The position numbers and the translations under genes are program-made. A DNA stretch of 64,000 bases. Source: Oegoconia quadripuncta (taxonomy: Eukaryota > Arthropoda > Insecta > Lepidoptera > Autostichidae). Positions 1 through 10,435 of this stretch are shown here, in pieces. Each line of letters opens with the position of its first letter. Position 1 is the stretch's first letter. The DNA is taken from the NCBI GenBank assembly GCA_949316235.1, contig OX438749.1:31754022-31818021 (forward strand), given 5' to 3'. The notes below the pieces were generated by a model. The model was given only the letters and a program-made list of their open reading frames with translations. It was not told the DNA's origin and ran no database searches.

Positions 1-156
1 CATGGAACTCCCTTCCGGCGTCAGTCTTTCCTGAATCCTACAACCTTGGGATCTTCAATTTTACTGGGTTCGCATGGTTCATCTTCGACCACATCGTCAC
101 TTTCCATCAGGTGAGATTGTGGTCAAACGCGAATCCAGTCAATCATAAAAAAAAAA
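1..156 (+). mobile_element. 3' end of a non-LTR retrotransposon (LINE tail)
   Basis: The segment reads like the extreme C-terminus of a LINE ORF2 (W-N-S-L-P-A-S-V-F-P-E-S-Y) followed by a short 3' UTR and an A-run. A close relative lies at 51709-51868 and an inverted one at 62216-62405, so this is a dispersed family. It is truncated by the window edge and not coding. Confidence 0.7.
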
Positions 157-262
157 CGACCACACTACAATGCTGCTTGACGTATATTTAAAAATCCCTA
201 CGACCAACCAATCCCGGCACTAATGTAGCCCGCAGGAAGTCGAACCTGCGACCTCAGTTTTT

Positions 263-330
263 AGGGTTCCGTAGGCTATAAGGAAACCTTATAGTTTCCT
301 ATGTCCGTCTATCTGTCAGTCTATCTATTA
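263..330. repeat. GGGTTCCGTA-type dispersed repeat fragment
   Basis: A short tract starting AGGGTTCCGTAGG followed by TCCGTCTATCTGTC-like sequence resembles a repeat fragment I recall as common in Lepidoptera. The preceding 30 bases contain a reversed B-box-like GTCGAACCTGC, probably a SINE remnant. Confidence 0.4.
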
Positions 331-421
331 GTAAGCTGTAATTAATCACGCCGACTTGTCCGTAAACTACTTTTGGTAAAACAAAATGTCGAAAAAAAAA
401 ATTTCTAGTGACATTTTTTTT

Positions 422-587
422 TTATTTCGGACACTTACACCAATCTTACCCAAACCAAGCAAAGCTTGTGCTATGGATACTAGATAACGGATAAACATAC
501 ATAAATATTTATATAGACATCCATGACTCGGGAATAAATGTTCGTATTCATCACACAAACATTTACCCGTCGCGGGATTCGAACCTT
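422..587 (-). mobile_element. tRNA-derived SINE (family 2-like), minus strand
   Basis: On the minus strand it has a B-box-like GGTTCGAATCCCG, then the GTTTGTGTGATGAATACG and CCCGAGTCATGGATG blocks shared with the family-2 SINEs at 6238, 42190 and 55721, and a divergent ATCTAGTATCCATAGCACAA tail. The tRNA-like head is truncated. Confidence 0.65.
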
Positions 588-719
588 CGAACATTCCCTA
601 TATTTTGTCACTTTTGTATAATGTACCCTATCGTATGGTATGTTGGATAGGCCGTACAAAAATATTGACAGATTCGATTCCTAGAATCTAAAACACAAAT
701 TATTCAATTTGAGCATTTG

Positions 720-1227
720 AAAAAGAGAAAAAAGATAACTTACCATCAAACTTCAGTCAACACTCCAAAAACAAACACGCATGCAGATAAATAAAACACA
801 CATTGAAAAAAAAAAACACAAAATCGCCATTGTCCAAAAGTTTCGTTACATTATTCATGTAGAAAGTTACCCAAAATAAACTTAGATGCCTAGAAACTAA
901 ATAAAAGCATAAAAATCAATTCATTTCAGCCAACAAACTGTCATGCAACATACGATAACGATAGTAGAGCATGGAAAAGACAAAGTTTTGTTTTTAGCAT
1001 TGATAATTATGCTATAGATGGCGCCAGAATAAATCTATTTCGCGCTTTTGTTAGTAAATAAAACAGCGCCATCTCTTATAATCCTCGAGAACTACTAGGA
1101 CTGCTGAGAATAAATCGCCGAAGCCACGCACCCAAACAATTATTTTTTATTTTATTCGCTCACATAGAAATGCAAGCAAAAATTACAATATTGTTTTAAA
1201 ATGTGAGTTTTACGAGTAATACATTAT
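720..1227. other. Unassigned AT-rich DNA with a possible splice donor
   Basis: No gene or repeat family recognised. On the minus strand a GATG|GTAAGTTATC donor-like site occurs near 734, but all three frames upstream of it are closed by stops, so at most it could end a noncoding exon. Confidence 0.3.
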
Positions 1228-1555
1228 GGCCCGTATTAATAAACCAATCTCAATACAAATCTTGAGGCTGTATCACCCGAGATGCGTCTTAAGAAGTTGA
1301 AGCTATCTCAAGCTCCGTGCTAATTTATAAACCAATCTTTAGGTCTACCCAGCTGAGATCACTTCTCAAGTATTCGCCTCAGCGGCGAATGAATGATAGT
1401 CTTGAGTTCCGTTTATTAATACGTGAAGTGTGTACATACTGCTTGAGTAAGCACGCGCGTTTCAGGTTTCAAGTTAGGTTTATTAATCAACATGTTTACT
1501 TGAGACCAGTCACAAGACTGTTCTCAATCTTGAGAATGGTTTATTAAGACGGGCC
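1228..1555. mobile_element. MITE with GGCCCGTATTAATAAACC ends, complete copy
   Basis: The ends are inverted repeats (GGCCCGTATTAATAAACCA at left, its imperfect complement ending AAGACGGGCC at right). TAT flanks both sides (1225-1227 and 1556-1558), compatible with a 3-bp target duplication and therefore possibly a PIF/Harbinger origin. Related pieces occur at 8232, 22802, 49172 and 57610. It has no coding capacity. Confidence 0.7.
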
Positions 1556-1928
1556 TATGTTTGTTATACTTAAAAGATACTCGCATGGTTTTGGTCGCTT
1601 TTCTGTGGGAAGTGATGTATTCTTTATTTATTTATTTATTTTATTGATAATACAGAATCAACAGCATCATTATAAAAAATATTACACAAAATTTACAAGC
1701 CAATTCTCATTTTTCATTACAATTCTCTTAAAAAAATAATTAGGTGGAAAGCCAGTAATTAAATAATAATCATTATACAATCTAGAGGTAAAAAATTAAT
1801 AGTGAGACAAACTAAGTAATAATAAATAATTTTGTCAATAAGTAATATTACAAAGTAAAAAATTGGTCAAATAATTCAATCAATGTCAAATAATCGTCGT
1901 ATGTATGAATTTCGCAATGTCGTGTTTT

Positions 1929-1962
1929 GTGTGTGTGAGTGTGTGAGTGTATGTGTGTGTGT
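1929..1962. repeat. (GT)n microsatellite
   Basis: Interrupted GT dinucleotide run with GAGT interruptions. Confidence 0.85.
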
Positions 1963-2189
1963 TGGGAATGGATCGGTGAGAATGACTAGCCGCGCGGACA
2001 GGTGACCGAGGCGAGCGAGGCGTTTATATTTAAATCAGCATTTGATACGACAGTTCGCGAACGAAGTCAGTATGGGACCGTGTTTGGTATAGTTATTTTA
2101 CTCTTTGGGACCGTGTTTATTGGTTCCAACCAAACCCCCGTTTCAGCAACAATGAAGTGGAGCCTCACGTATGAATAAGTCGTTTTTAG

Positions 2190-2400
2190 GTATTAATCCG
2201 GAGTAGGTAGGGGAAGGCCACGGCGAACGTACCATGATCAAATCGGGGACGTCTTAAAGAAAGGCCAAGTCAAGAGTACCCTAAACCGACGAGCATGTAT
2301 GAACAACCTTATGAGAGTGAAGGAAGCAGAAGAGGTGTGTCAGGATCGTAGCAGGAAGTCTGTGGTCTCTGCCTACCCCTACGGGACGTCTAGGCTCATT
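2190..2400 (+). mobile_element. Non-LTR retrotransposon fragment (RTE-like tail)
   Basis: Sequence containing GGCGAACGTACCATGATC and GTCTGTGGTCTCTGCCTAC is shared with the inverted, longer remnant at 15866-16235. Frames are interrupted by stops. I infer a degraded RTE-type LINE. Confidence 0.5.
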
Positions 2401-2473
2401 TAGTGCAAGCGGCGGCTTTAGTAGGCTTCTATAAAGGGGATAGTTTCGACCAAGGTAAGATTCTGCGGGTGAG

Positions 2474-2735
2474 GATTTTTTTTTTTATGCATGACGGGTT
2501 CGTACTTGTCCTCTATCACACCTGATATTAAGTGAAGATGAGGTCGAAGCGAAGGTGGAAGCGTACTGACCCGGAAACCCTAACACATTTGGGGGACTGG
2601 CTATGTTATCTCTGTCAACGGGAACACAACAATGCTATTAACATTGCTGCTTGGCGGCAGATTTAGATAAGATGGTGGTAGCTAGCCAGGCGGACATTCA
2701 AAATGCCCTACCACCAACCAAACCGAGTAACAAAT
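2474..2735 (-). mobile_element. tRNA-derived SINE (family 1), minus strand, head lost
   Basis: On the minus strand: TCGGTTTGGTTGGTGGTAGG body, the GCCTGGCTAGCTACCACCAT block, the TTGTCAGAGATAAGATAGCC-like block and a tail ending ACGAACCCGTCATGCATAAAA plus an A-run. The tRNA-like head is missing. More than a dozen relatives lie in this window. Confidence 0.9.
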
Positions 2736-3147
2736 CTGGATCGCATTGAGTAGAGGGGGCCCATTCCATGAACTTATTAATAGGAATACGATATTTGTTA
2801 GAGGGCTCTATGACGCATGAGTTGCAGATTGTGTATTTATTGGTTGGGATTATTATATCTTACATAGTTTGAGAAGCGGAATTAACTGTTCCTCGTACAA
2901 ATTTCTCAGTCTTGTTTCCTCCTTTGGGTGACTGACTTCTTAACCGGTTTAAATTAAAAGACTTTCTTATAACCTTGCTCTTTCTAAAGAGTCCTTTTTC
3001 ACACTAACCGGACCTGATCTTTCTTTGTGAAATGTGAAGGATTATGAGACATTTACTTGCAAGAATGACAATTATTTTGTAAAAATAAAAAAATAGTTTG
3101 TTTCATTCTCAAGTCTGTTTACACTACAGTGGACGGTGTTTTCTGGT

Positions 3148-3540
3148 ATTAGGTACTTACCTATGAAATTGGCGTTTTGTATGAAGAATATCATTAAGAC
3201 TGTTTTCTCCATACAAGCATTTTTGATTTTTTTTTTGGGAACGGCAAATCCAAATTTAGCTAAACTTTGTGTGTATTATCGGATAACATTAAGTTAAGTA
3301 TAGGCAGCGTTAATTTTTTAAAAGTAACCGCTTTATAAAAGTTTCAGCGAATCTAAGAAATGACTATGGGAAGCACATGAAAAGAGCTCTGTTCAAATTT
3401 TTTTTTTAAATATATTATGTGAAACCTTGAAATAATATTCCATTTTCCAAATAAAGGATATAGCTTTGAAAGTCGCAGGAATTGGTACATATGATTAACG
3501 AAGAAAAAAAACTCCAATTTCATAATTACGTTCGAACAAA
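3148..3540 (+). mobile_element. MITE A (TATGAAATTGG inverted ends), full copy
   Basis: The left end ACCTATGAAATTGGCGTTTT and the inverted right end AATTATGAAATTGGAGTTTT form imperfect terminal inverted repeats. Relatives: 8044-8447, 13957-14384 (inverted), 47609-47892 (truncated) and a 45-bp scrap at 48001. This copy is part of a larger inverted duplication with 13632-14388. Confidence 0.75.
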
Positions 3541-3669
3541 TCAAATCAAATATATTTATTAATTCTTATGGTACATTAAAACATAAAATCTACATAAAGA
3601 ACATAACGTTCAACTCGAAGAACGTAACGTTTGACTCGACACTCATCTCATACATTTCCTTGTTCCCAG

Positions 3670-4276
3670 AAACATGAATTACTCACTCGAAGAATCTCCG
3701 CTCATCAGTGACGGATTAACCCTTAATCAAATTAAGCAATTGCCTAGGGCATCACGTCTGGGGGGGCACCAGAAGAAGCACAAAAAAATCCGTCCTTAGG
3801 GCATCACGTATCACTCTCACGTCACCAAAAACCACACCAAAAAAAGTTTATAGGAATAATTTGAAAATTCGCGCGTTTTAAGTTAACATAAGAGCCGACC
3901 TAGAGTTACCCCGCTCTCCCGCTTGCGCCCACTCGCTGCCCGCTAGTCTAGTGCATTCGGCAATTCGAAAGCACCGGTATTGCGATCAGCCAATCACAAA
4001 CCACCCCTTCCCCGCGGGCCGATAAAGACCGATTCTAGTTGACATACGGATAGGGGGGCCCACAGGCGTGGATTGCTTAGGGCATCAAGTAGTCTTAATC
4101 CGTCACTGCCGCTCATACAAACACAACAGACCAAAGACAAGATGGGGAAGTGGGTCGACGCACAGGTGAGAGGGGAGAAGATTGATATCGACGTCTATGG
4201 GAAACCGAGCGAGAAACAACTACGGGAACTGGAGAATGAGAGGAGTTTGAGCAGGGAGTTGCAGGAGAATTTGCAT
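3670..4276 (+). pseudogene. Broken inverted duplicate of the small coiled-coil protein exon
   Basis: This is a second copy of the exon at 13632-13827, in the opposite orientation. It keeps the splice acceptor (TTCCTTGTTCCCAG, cut after 3669), the start codon at about 3674 and the donor GTAAGT at 4277. A 403-bp hAT-type MITE (3706-4108) has inserted after codon 10, leaving an 8-bp duplication CCGCTCAT on both sides (3698-3705 and 4109-4116). Codons beyond the insertion remain open (KMGKWVDAQVRGEKIDIDVY), with at least one substitution against the other copy (ENERS for ENVRS). Past the donor the sequence jumps directly to LINE DNA instead of the intron seen next to the intact copy. No partner second exon lies downstream on this strand, so I call it a nonfunctional duplicate. 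Confidence 0.75.
3706..4108. mobile_element. hAT-type MITE with exact 8-bp target duplication
   Basis: Termini CAGTGACGGATTAA and TTAATCCGTCACTG are perfect 14-bp inverted repeats beginning with CAG. The flanking 8-bp direct repeat CCGCTCAT is diagnostic of hAT transposition. The uninterrupted site survives at 13790-13806 (minus). The interior is GC-rich in the middle and carries no ORF of note. Confidence 0.9.
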
Positions 4277-4282
4277 GTAAGT

Positions 4283-5108
4283 ATTACATACAAAAGCATA
4301 GCTATTCGGCTATTGAACTCGCTACCTAATATTAGGTATAAAACATTACGCAATAAATCCTTGGAATATGACGAATTCTGAACAAGAAACTAGAAGAAAG
4401 ACGAATACGGAATAAATCATAATAATAATGTTATGTAACGTACGTTATAGTAAGAACGTCTGAAAATCAGTGTTTTGCTCAATGAGGAATCTGATACACT
4501 GAGCTATGACCCCAGTGACGGATTAAGATTACTTGATGCCCTAAGCAATCCACGCCTGTGGGCCCCCCTATCCGTATGTCAACTAGAATCGGTCTTTAAT
4601 GCCAGGCGGGGGGCCCGCGGGGAAGGGGTGGTTTGTGATTGGCTGATCGCAATACCGGTGCTTTCGAATTGCCGAATGCACTAGACTAGCGGGCAGCGAG
4701 TGGGCGCAAGCGGGAGAGCGGGGTAACTCTAGGTCGGCTCTTATGTTAACTTAAAACGCGCGAGTTTTCAAATACTAAACTAAACTTTTTTTGGTGTGGT
4801 TTTTGGTGACGTGAGAGTGAGACGTGATGCCCTAAGGACGGATTTTTTTGTGCGTCTTCTGGTGCCCCCCCAGACGTGATGCCCTAGGCAATTGCTTAAT
4901 TTGATTAAGGGTTAATCCGTCACTGTCAATGAGCAATCTAATACACTGAGCTATGACCCATTTGTACAGCTGCAGCACACACATGCGTTAATGTTACAAT
5001 ATTATGTTATTGTTGTTGATGTGTTACCTATCTGTGTATCAATATGTATAAGCTAAATGTATGTGTGTGACTGTGGAAACAAATAAAGCTTTATCTATCT
5101 ATCTATCT
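4283..5108 (+). mobile_element. Non-LTR retrotransposon 3' end with (TATC)n tail, split by a MITE
   Basis: The first part encodes SIAIRLLNSLP, the same LINE C-terminal motif seen on the minus strand at 13272-13505. A 3' UTR follows, ending with AATAAAGC and a TATCTATCTATCTATC tail at 5093-5108. A second hAT MITE (4513-4925) interrupts the 3' UTR. Confidence 0.65.
4513..4925. mobile_element. hAT-type MITE, second copy, inverted, without an 8-bp target duplication
   Basis: Same CAGTGACGGATTAA inverted ends and interior as 3706-4108 but in reverse orientation. The 8 bases on either side do not match (TATGACCC against TCAATGAG). Instead about 34 bp of flank is repeated on both sides (from 4479 and from 4926). 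Confidence 0.85.
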
Positions 5109-5109
5109 A

Positions 5110-5290
5110 ACGTTTATAATATGTGTATTTGCATTTATAATAATTTACCTGACGAACTGAAATTAGAGAATAGCATGAATTTATTTAGAACGAAATTAAT
5201 TAAATGGCTTACGTCAAATTGTTTCTTATTTTTTATGTACAACGAGTTAGCACTTGACCTCAATCACGCCTGATGTTAAAGATGATGATG
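5110..5290 (+). mobile_element. LINE ORF2 C-terminal scrap plus reversed SINE tail
   Basis: The first ~110 bases read NNLPDELKLENSMNLFRTKL, resembling a LINE ORF2 C-terminus. From about 5227 the sequence matches the reversed family-1 SINE tail (GTACAACGAGTTAGCACTTG). Confidence 0.5.
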
Positions 5291-6237
5291 TTGAAGAAAA
5301 AAAACTCCAACTTCATAGGTACCCAATATGTACAAAATTCTTTGTGTACTTATGGTTTAAAGCATCGTTACAATCTAACCAATGTTATAAATGAAACTAA
5401 AAAAAAAAGGTTTCTTTGTCGTACGGATCCTTAAAAAGCCAGTGTGCTTTGAGGTCAAACGCCAGTTCAATTGTAGGTAAATAATTGTCTTTGTTTGTAT
5501 ATGTGCTCCGATTGACAACGTTTATTTTGCATATTCCACCATTCCGTTGTTATAAAATGCATGGCTTGTCAGTTAAATTTGTATAATTTGCGTTTTTTTA
5601 TTCGTGCTACGTTCTGGTTTACTTGTATATTGTTATTGGTTTTAGCACGCTGTGCTATAGTCCAGTATGCGAACGATAGTTACTTCCGAAAATATTATAT
5701 ATAAATAATAATATAATAAATTTCTTTATTTAGCTCTCCACTTAGTAAGTAGGTAGGTATTACAATACATTTGGCAGTTATATGTATAATTAAGAGGTAC
5801 TGTACTAATGGAGACTGGTGCCTGGGATAGGCGCGAGCCTGTGTTCCAGGTTCACCAGATCCCCAGCTGTAGTTCCCAGATATCTAGTATCTATAGTTAA
5901 TTACAGTATTGTAGAAATAGAGATTGCTTACAAAGGAGATGGAATGTATTTTTTCATATAATAAAAGAAGATAGTGGAATCTTAATTAGTTACAAAATTC
6001 CGTAAGTATACTAGGGTACAAAAACAAGTAAGATTTATCAATTGAAGTGTTTCTAATTTTTGCACATGAGTAGAAGGGCAGGACAATTCTTCCAATCAGA
6101 TCCTGCCTCCACACTCCTCCCACTGTAACTCCTGTAAGCCAGGATCGACAGTGGTACTCGACACGGCGCCTACTGAAGGTAGACGGTGCCCACGTGATTC
6201 TATTGCTACCTTGGACCCCAGACTATTGTATTGTACA

Positions 6238-6480
6238 TTTGGTGTAGTGGTTAGAAACTCTGCTGCTATACCAAAAGGTCGCGGGTTCGAATCCCGCTAG
6301 GGGCATATTTTTGTATGATGACTCAGACAGGTGTTCCCGAGTTATGGATGTTTTTCATTTATTTATATATTTATTATAATTACCAAAAAAAATGTATTTG
6401 TGTAGTTTATCAACCATCTGGTATCTATAATACAAGCCTAGTTGCTTAGTGTGGAACTAGATGGCGCTGTGTGTATGTGC
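6238..6480 (+). mobile_element. tRNA-derived SINE (family 2), near complete
   Basis: The head resembles a tRNA: A-box-like TGGTGTAGTGGTTAG and B box GGTTCGAATCCCG. The body contains GAGTTATGGATGTTTTTCAT, and the tail reads CTAGATGGCGCTGTGTGTAT. I score it as a SINE because the same 240-bp unit recurs elsewhere in the window. Confidence 0.85.
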
Positions 6481-6953
6481 AATTTATACATACACTTGAA
6501 AAACATTACCTTTCTTTTTGGGGTTGTCGAGTAAAAATAGTACAAACGATAGATCATGTATCATGTAGACTTAACTATCTAATTGATCTCTTCCAGTTAA
6601 CCTGAGCATTGAAAGTTGGAAACGGAGTTTTGGGGTTTAGCAGCAAATTGTGTGCAAAACAAAACTATACTACAACGAGTAATAAAGCAAGTAAAAACAA
6701 GTAAAAACATTACTCGTCCTTGGGCAGTCGGATAAAATGAAAAGGTAGCCAAATAAATATCTATACTGTTGTGATTTTATACACAAGTAGATAAAATATT
6801 TAACAAACAAAAATTTTAACTAAAAAATTGGGTGTTAAGTAATCGCCTAACGATGACTTATCGCGTTTTCCATATTTAAAAAGGATAGTAGGTATTAAAT
6901 GGGTGATTGTAAATTCAAATTTTAAGTGACAAAAAGCCGGGGCTTTTATATAT

Positions 6954-7196
6954 ACGGCTTCGGCTGCGTAGAATAACTTTATCGCCGAAATTTGTTTATC
7001 CCTCGGGAACTACTCACTTTATCGGGATAAAAAATATCCCATGTCTTAATCCACGGTATATTCTACTAATACGTCAAATTTCATCCAAATTTTGGATGTT
7101 TGTTTATATTTTGTTCGTTTTAACCTCGATAAAGTGAGTAGTTCCCGCGGGATAAACAAATTCCCGCGAAAAAGTTATTCTACGCAGGCGAAGCCG
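6954..7196. repeat. Long inverted repeat (hairpin) built from a dispersed repeat
   Basis: Two arms of about 70 bp (6954-7024 and 7127-7196) pair with each other; both carry GATAAACAAAT/ATTTGTTTATC and AAAGTGAGTAGTTCCCG-type blocks. The roughly 100-bp loop holds ATCCCATGTCTTAATCCACG, which is also in the dispersed repeat at 39838-40020. Confidence 0.75.
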
Positions 7197-7439
7197 CGCG
7201 CGGAAAGCTAGTTAAATTATACCTAATTGCGTACAGTAGCCTATCTATATCAACTAGGCATTTTAGAGTTACACAAGTTATTTGCTTGCGAGTAATTAGA
7301 ATGAACGTTATGAGGCATTCAGTGCCTTCCTTGCAAATACCCTGGAAAACGACTTCTGGATTAAAAAAAACTGTGCTTTTATAATGTTTCTATATATGTA
7401 CTGGCTTGGCAGTAAAGCCATCAGCCTAAATACGAAAAC

Positions 7440-7676
7440 ATTCTGTAGTATTCTTCAGTAAAGTGCAGAATGCTTTACGGAAGATTTTGGCGGCTTCTTG
7501 TGGGAAACGGAAAGCTTCGTTACGCACTTTAATTTACACTTCCCTTCACTTCTACACCATCACTAACTTATGCTGCACAATATTCTGCCATTATTAAGCT
7601 TCAAAAGTCAGAATGCACAAATTATAAGAATTATAAAGAAAAATGCAACTTCACTCGCCGAGATCCCGCCAAAAGG
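7440..7676 (-). mobile_element. (GAA)n-tailed GGCGGG retroposon, copy 1, tail lost
   Basis: On the minus strand it starts GGCGGGATCTCGGCGAGTGA and continues through the AATAATGGCAGAATATTGTG and GAAGCCGCCAAAATCTTCCG blocks common to copies 2-7. The 3' third and tail are missing. Flanking unique DNA shows no clear target duplication. Confidence 0.8.
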
Positions 7677-8043
7677 AGAGATTTTCCTAATTTTTTTTTT
7701 TTGTTTGACATGGTTAACCGCTAGGAGGTCCTATGTAAATTTTGTTAACATCTCATTATGTATTGAGAATGGAACTTTGCTGAAATTAGTAGTTTTACCA
7801 ATTTTGGCGGCTAAATTAATTGTGAATGTTATTGTGACTGGCACTCGACTACCTTCGAAACTAAATTTAATAAAATATCTAAAAATAAAGTGACTTGTTC
7901 ATGTAAAATTACTGAGATCCTTTCGCTTTTAATCCATGTTATCTTTAATTTAATTAGTCAGGTTGTGACAATATGGTATTAATCAGTAATTGAGGCATCA
8001 AACATGAAGCCTGGTGGGGCGTAGCAATGTACAAAAATACAAT

Positions 8044-8447
8044 ATTAGGTTCTTACCTATGAAATTGGAGTTTTGTATGAAGAATTTCATTAAGACCGTT
8101 TTATACATGCACACATTTTTGCAATTTTTTTGGGAACGCCAAATCCTAATTTCGTTAAACTTTGTGTGTATTATCGGATAACATTATGTTAAGTATAGCC
8201 AGAGTTCATTTTTAAAAGTTTTAGCGAATCTAAGGCCCGTAAACCGTTCTCAAGATTGACATGGCCTCAAGTTGACGCTTGAGCATCTGCTACATATTAA
8301 AAGAGCATCAGAAAAAATGGTCTTGAGACTGAGACGCGATCTCTGTGTTCAAGTTTGTTTCATTATGTGATTTAGCTTAGCCATAAAAAAATATTTCATG
8401 TGAAACTTTGAAAATATATTCCACTTTCCAAATAAAAAAGTAGGATA
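8044..8447 (+). mobile_element. MITE A copy carrying an inserted MITE B piece
   Basis: Starts ATTAGGTTCTTACCTATGAA and ends near TTCCACTTTCCAAATAAA. Between about 8232 and 8340 lies GGCCCGTAAACCGTTCTCAA, a fragment of the element at 1228-1555, so one MITE sits inside another. Confidence 0.65.
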
Positions 8448-8879
8448 CCGTCGTAGAATATAATAATGCAATGAAGATCCCAGTATTCATAAAGGTCATA
8501 AGTAAATAGACTGGGTTTAAAAAGACAGTTGTCATGTCTTGACCTCATCCATCATCACAACAAAACATTGTGCTGGAGAATGAAAAGTATCATGGCGGTT
8601 TTACAACTAATTAAATTTTCGAGCAATATTATTAAAACTTCGTCTTTGTTCCCTATTTTATTCAACACACACATGCAAACAATTAAAAAATAAACAACAA
8701 AAACGAGGAACAGAGAAAAATATAATTATATAAAAAACCATTGGCATCTGATTTCGAAATAAATCGTTCATTCTCTAGCACAACCGAGCAGTCGTACCAC
8801 GTGAAAATATTTGCAATGCTGCGGTATCATGTGATTGATTGATTATCATATGATATCAGACGTTGAGTCATCTGATACG

Positions 8880-9085
8880 ACATGACAACTTTATCAAGAA
8901 CACCATTGAAGGATTAGTGGAGGGAAAGAAGTAGAGAAGAAGGCCTAGAGGAACATACATGGTACAAGTAAAGGAAAATGTAAATGCCGTGTCGTATCAG
9001 GAAGTTAAAGAAAAGGCGGAATATAGAGAAGTGTGGAAAGGACTCCACCGATAAGAGCATAGCTCTTAAATTGAAGAGAGAGTGG
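8880..9085 (+). pseudogene. LINE ORF2 C-terminal remnant (SYQEVKEKA motif)
   Basis: Translates with interruptions to RGTYMVQVKENV, NAVSYQEVKEKAEYREVW and KGLHR. The same motif is encoded on the minus strand at 29105-29280 and 43618-43757. Early stops make it a remnant. Confidence 0.55.
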
Positions 9086-9154
9086 TATCATGTAAATTAT
9101 GGTAGCTCGATACGTCTATCTAATAGACGTTTATCTCCTAATCCTTACGTCTAA

Positions 9155-9350
9155 GGCACTCAAGGTACCCATGGATATACGGAATCTTCCGCTTAATAAA
9201 TTTAAACTTATTATAAAACAAAAATTATGTAAAAAGGGATATATTACAAAATTTCAGACTACATTAATGATAGTAATCCATGGATTAAACGACTCCTCTA
9301 CGCGATATATAAAAATTGTTGTCACCTTTCTTGATTGTAAATGATTGATT
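9155..9350 (+). pseudogene. LINE ORF2 C-terminal remnant (DIRNLPLNKFK)
   Basis: Encodes VPMDIRNLPLNKFKLIIKQK, the recurrent LINE C-terminal motif best preserved at 35831-36250 (minus). The rest is diverged. Confidence 0.6.
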
Positions 9351-9585
9351 GAAAAGAGACAAACCCTCTGAGTTTCTCGCTAGCTCTTCTCAGTAGTGGT
9401 CGCGTTCCGAGCTAGTGCAAATAAACGTTCATAAATGCATATTTATATATTATATAAATATTGCCTACATGAATAAATGATTTTCATTTCACTTATGTGT
9501 TACCAAATATAGCTCCGGAAAGCAAAAATTTTAACGTGCTATGACAGCAGATTGACATATAAAAAAAAACCACAAAAACACTTAC

Positions 9586-9676
9586 CTTTGCCCAAAAACC
9601 CAGTACCACCGGTCATAAACACACACTGTCCAGTAAAAAACTGTTGTATCTCTGTCTTTTTCGCTTTACCCTTCAT
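9586..9676 (-). CDS. First coding exon of a fatty acyl-CoA reductase-like gene (partial)
   Basis: Seen: an ATG at 9676-9674 opens a 30-codon frame, MKGKAKKTEIQQFFTGQ then CVFMTGGTGFLGK, ending in the splice donor AAG|GTAAGT at 9586/9585. TGGTGFLG is the G-x-x-G-x-x-G Rossmann NAD(P)-binding motif. A short basic lead, then FF-x-G-x-x-V-F-x-TGGTGFLGK, is the usual N-terminus of insect fatty acyl-CoA reductases, which reduce acyl-CoA to fatty alcohol for waxes or pheromones. Inferred: the remaining exons lie at lower coordinates or outside the window; I could not find one that continues VLxEKLL. Odd: the ATG overlaps the stop codon of the upstream 120-codon frame (TAATG), and its own context is weak (CTAATGA). 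Other extended short-chain dehydrogenases share the motif, so the subfamily call is moderate. Confidence 0.6.
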
Positions 9677-9846
9677 TAGCCGCCTCTTTCCTCCTCCTTC
9701 GCTTCCGCGTGGTCCTCTGCAGAGTAGCAGTCACTCAGCTGATTGGCTGACACGAACTCGTGATCCTCTGAATAGTCTAGGATAGCCGCGGTGGGGTTCA
9801 TAGCCTGATTTTCAACGTCAGCTACGCGGACAGAGTTTTCCAGCTC
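9676..9846 (-). CDS. Small charged coiled-coil protein, second exon and stop
   Basis: After an acceptor (CATTCTTTGTTTAG, cut before 9846) 56 codons stay open, beginning ELENSVRVADVENQAMN, containing the acidic SEDHEFVSANQLSDCYSAED and ending AEAKEEERGG, then TAA at 9678-9676. The frame joins exactly in phase 0 to the exon at 13632-13827, extending its heptad-like ELEN/RELQENLH pattern across the junction. Together they give a complete 120-residue protein with no signal peptide or membrane segment. I do not recognise the family. The same exon continues through a start codon overlapping this stop into a reductase-like frame. An indel or assembly error could instead make the two one fused protein. 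Confidence 0.6.
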   Translation of the reverse strand, partial: ELENSVRVADVENQAMNPTAAILDYSEDHEFVSANQLSDCYSAEDHAEAKEEERGG

Positions 9847-9899
9847 CTAAACAAAGAATGGTAGCATTTATTAGCGTGCTATTCGTGCCATTTATAAAT

Positions 9900-10432
9900 T
9901 AGGACCGAAATGTGTCTCTTAGAGATAAGTTTAAGGAAATTAATATCTTAACAATGGCATCTCAATACATTTATGAGAATTTGTTATATGCAAAAAAAAA
10001 TATAACCTTATTCGCTAAAAATAGTGATAGGCACAATGTTAATACAAGGAATAAGAACCAGTTATCTGTTTATGCTTTTATAATAAGGTTCCAGTAGACA
10101 TTCAAAATTTACCTTTAAATAAATTTAAAGCAATCATAAAACAGAAATTATTAACAAAAGGCTATTATAAAATCACTGACTATTTGAATGATAAGCAAGC
10201 ATGGACTTGGTTGTCTTATTATTCATGTAATTATCAAATCGCAACCTATAATCTGTTTAAAAGAGCAACCCTAGAGTTTCTTGCTCGTTCTTCTCTGGGG
10301 AGTCAGCTTTGTGAATGAGCAGTAAATTTAAAATTAAAATATAATGTAATATTAATATTAATAGTGACGTTTTCAAGTGATAATTTTATCCTATGAAATA
10401 AAATATTTTGATTTGATTTGATATTTATTTAT
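9900..10432 (+). pseudogene. LINE ORF2 C-terminus and 3' UTR with GATTT tail
   Basis: Encodes VSLRDKFKEINILTMASQYI and, after frameshifts, the equivalents of VPVDIQNLPLNKFK. The 3' UTR contains AGAGTTTCTTGCTCGTTCTT and ends AATATTTTGATTTGATTTGA. Same family as 16240, 23500, 30665 and 35590. Confidence 0.75.
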
Positions 10433-10435
10433 GTA

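Noticed and set aside
734..800. Minus-strand splice-donor-like GATG|GTAAGTTATC
   Set aside because: All frames upstream contain stops, so no coding exon can be supported.
1557..1739. 60-codon plus-strand open frame
   Set aside because: AT-rich low-complexity translation with no domain; follows a MITE end.
6238..6310. tRNA-gene-like sequences (A and B boxes) here and at many other sites
   Set aside because: Each is the head of a repeated SINE with a conserved non-tRNA body and tail; none stands alone as a tRNA gene.
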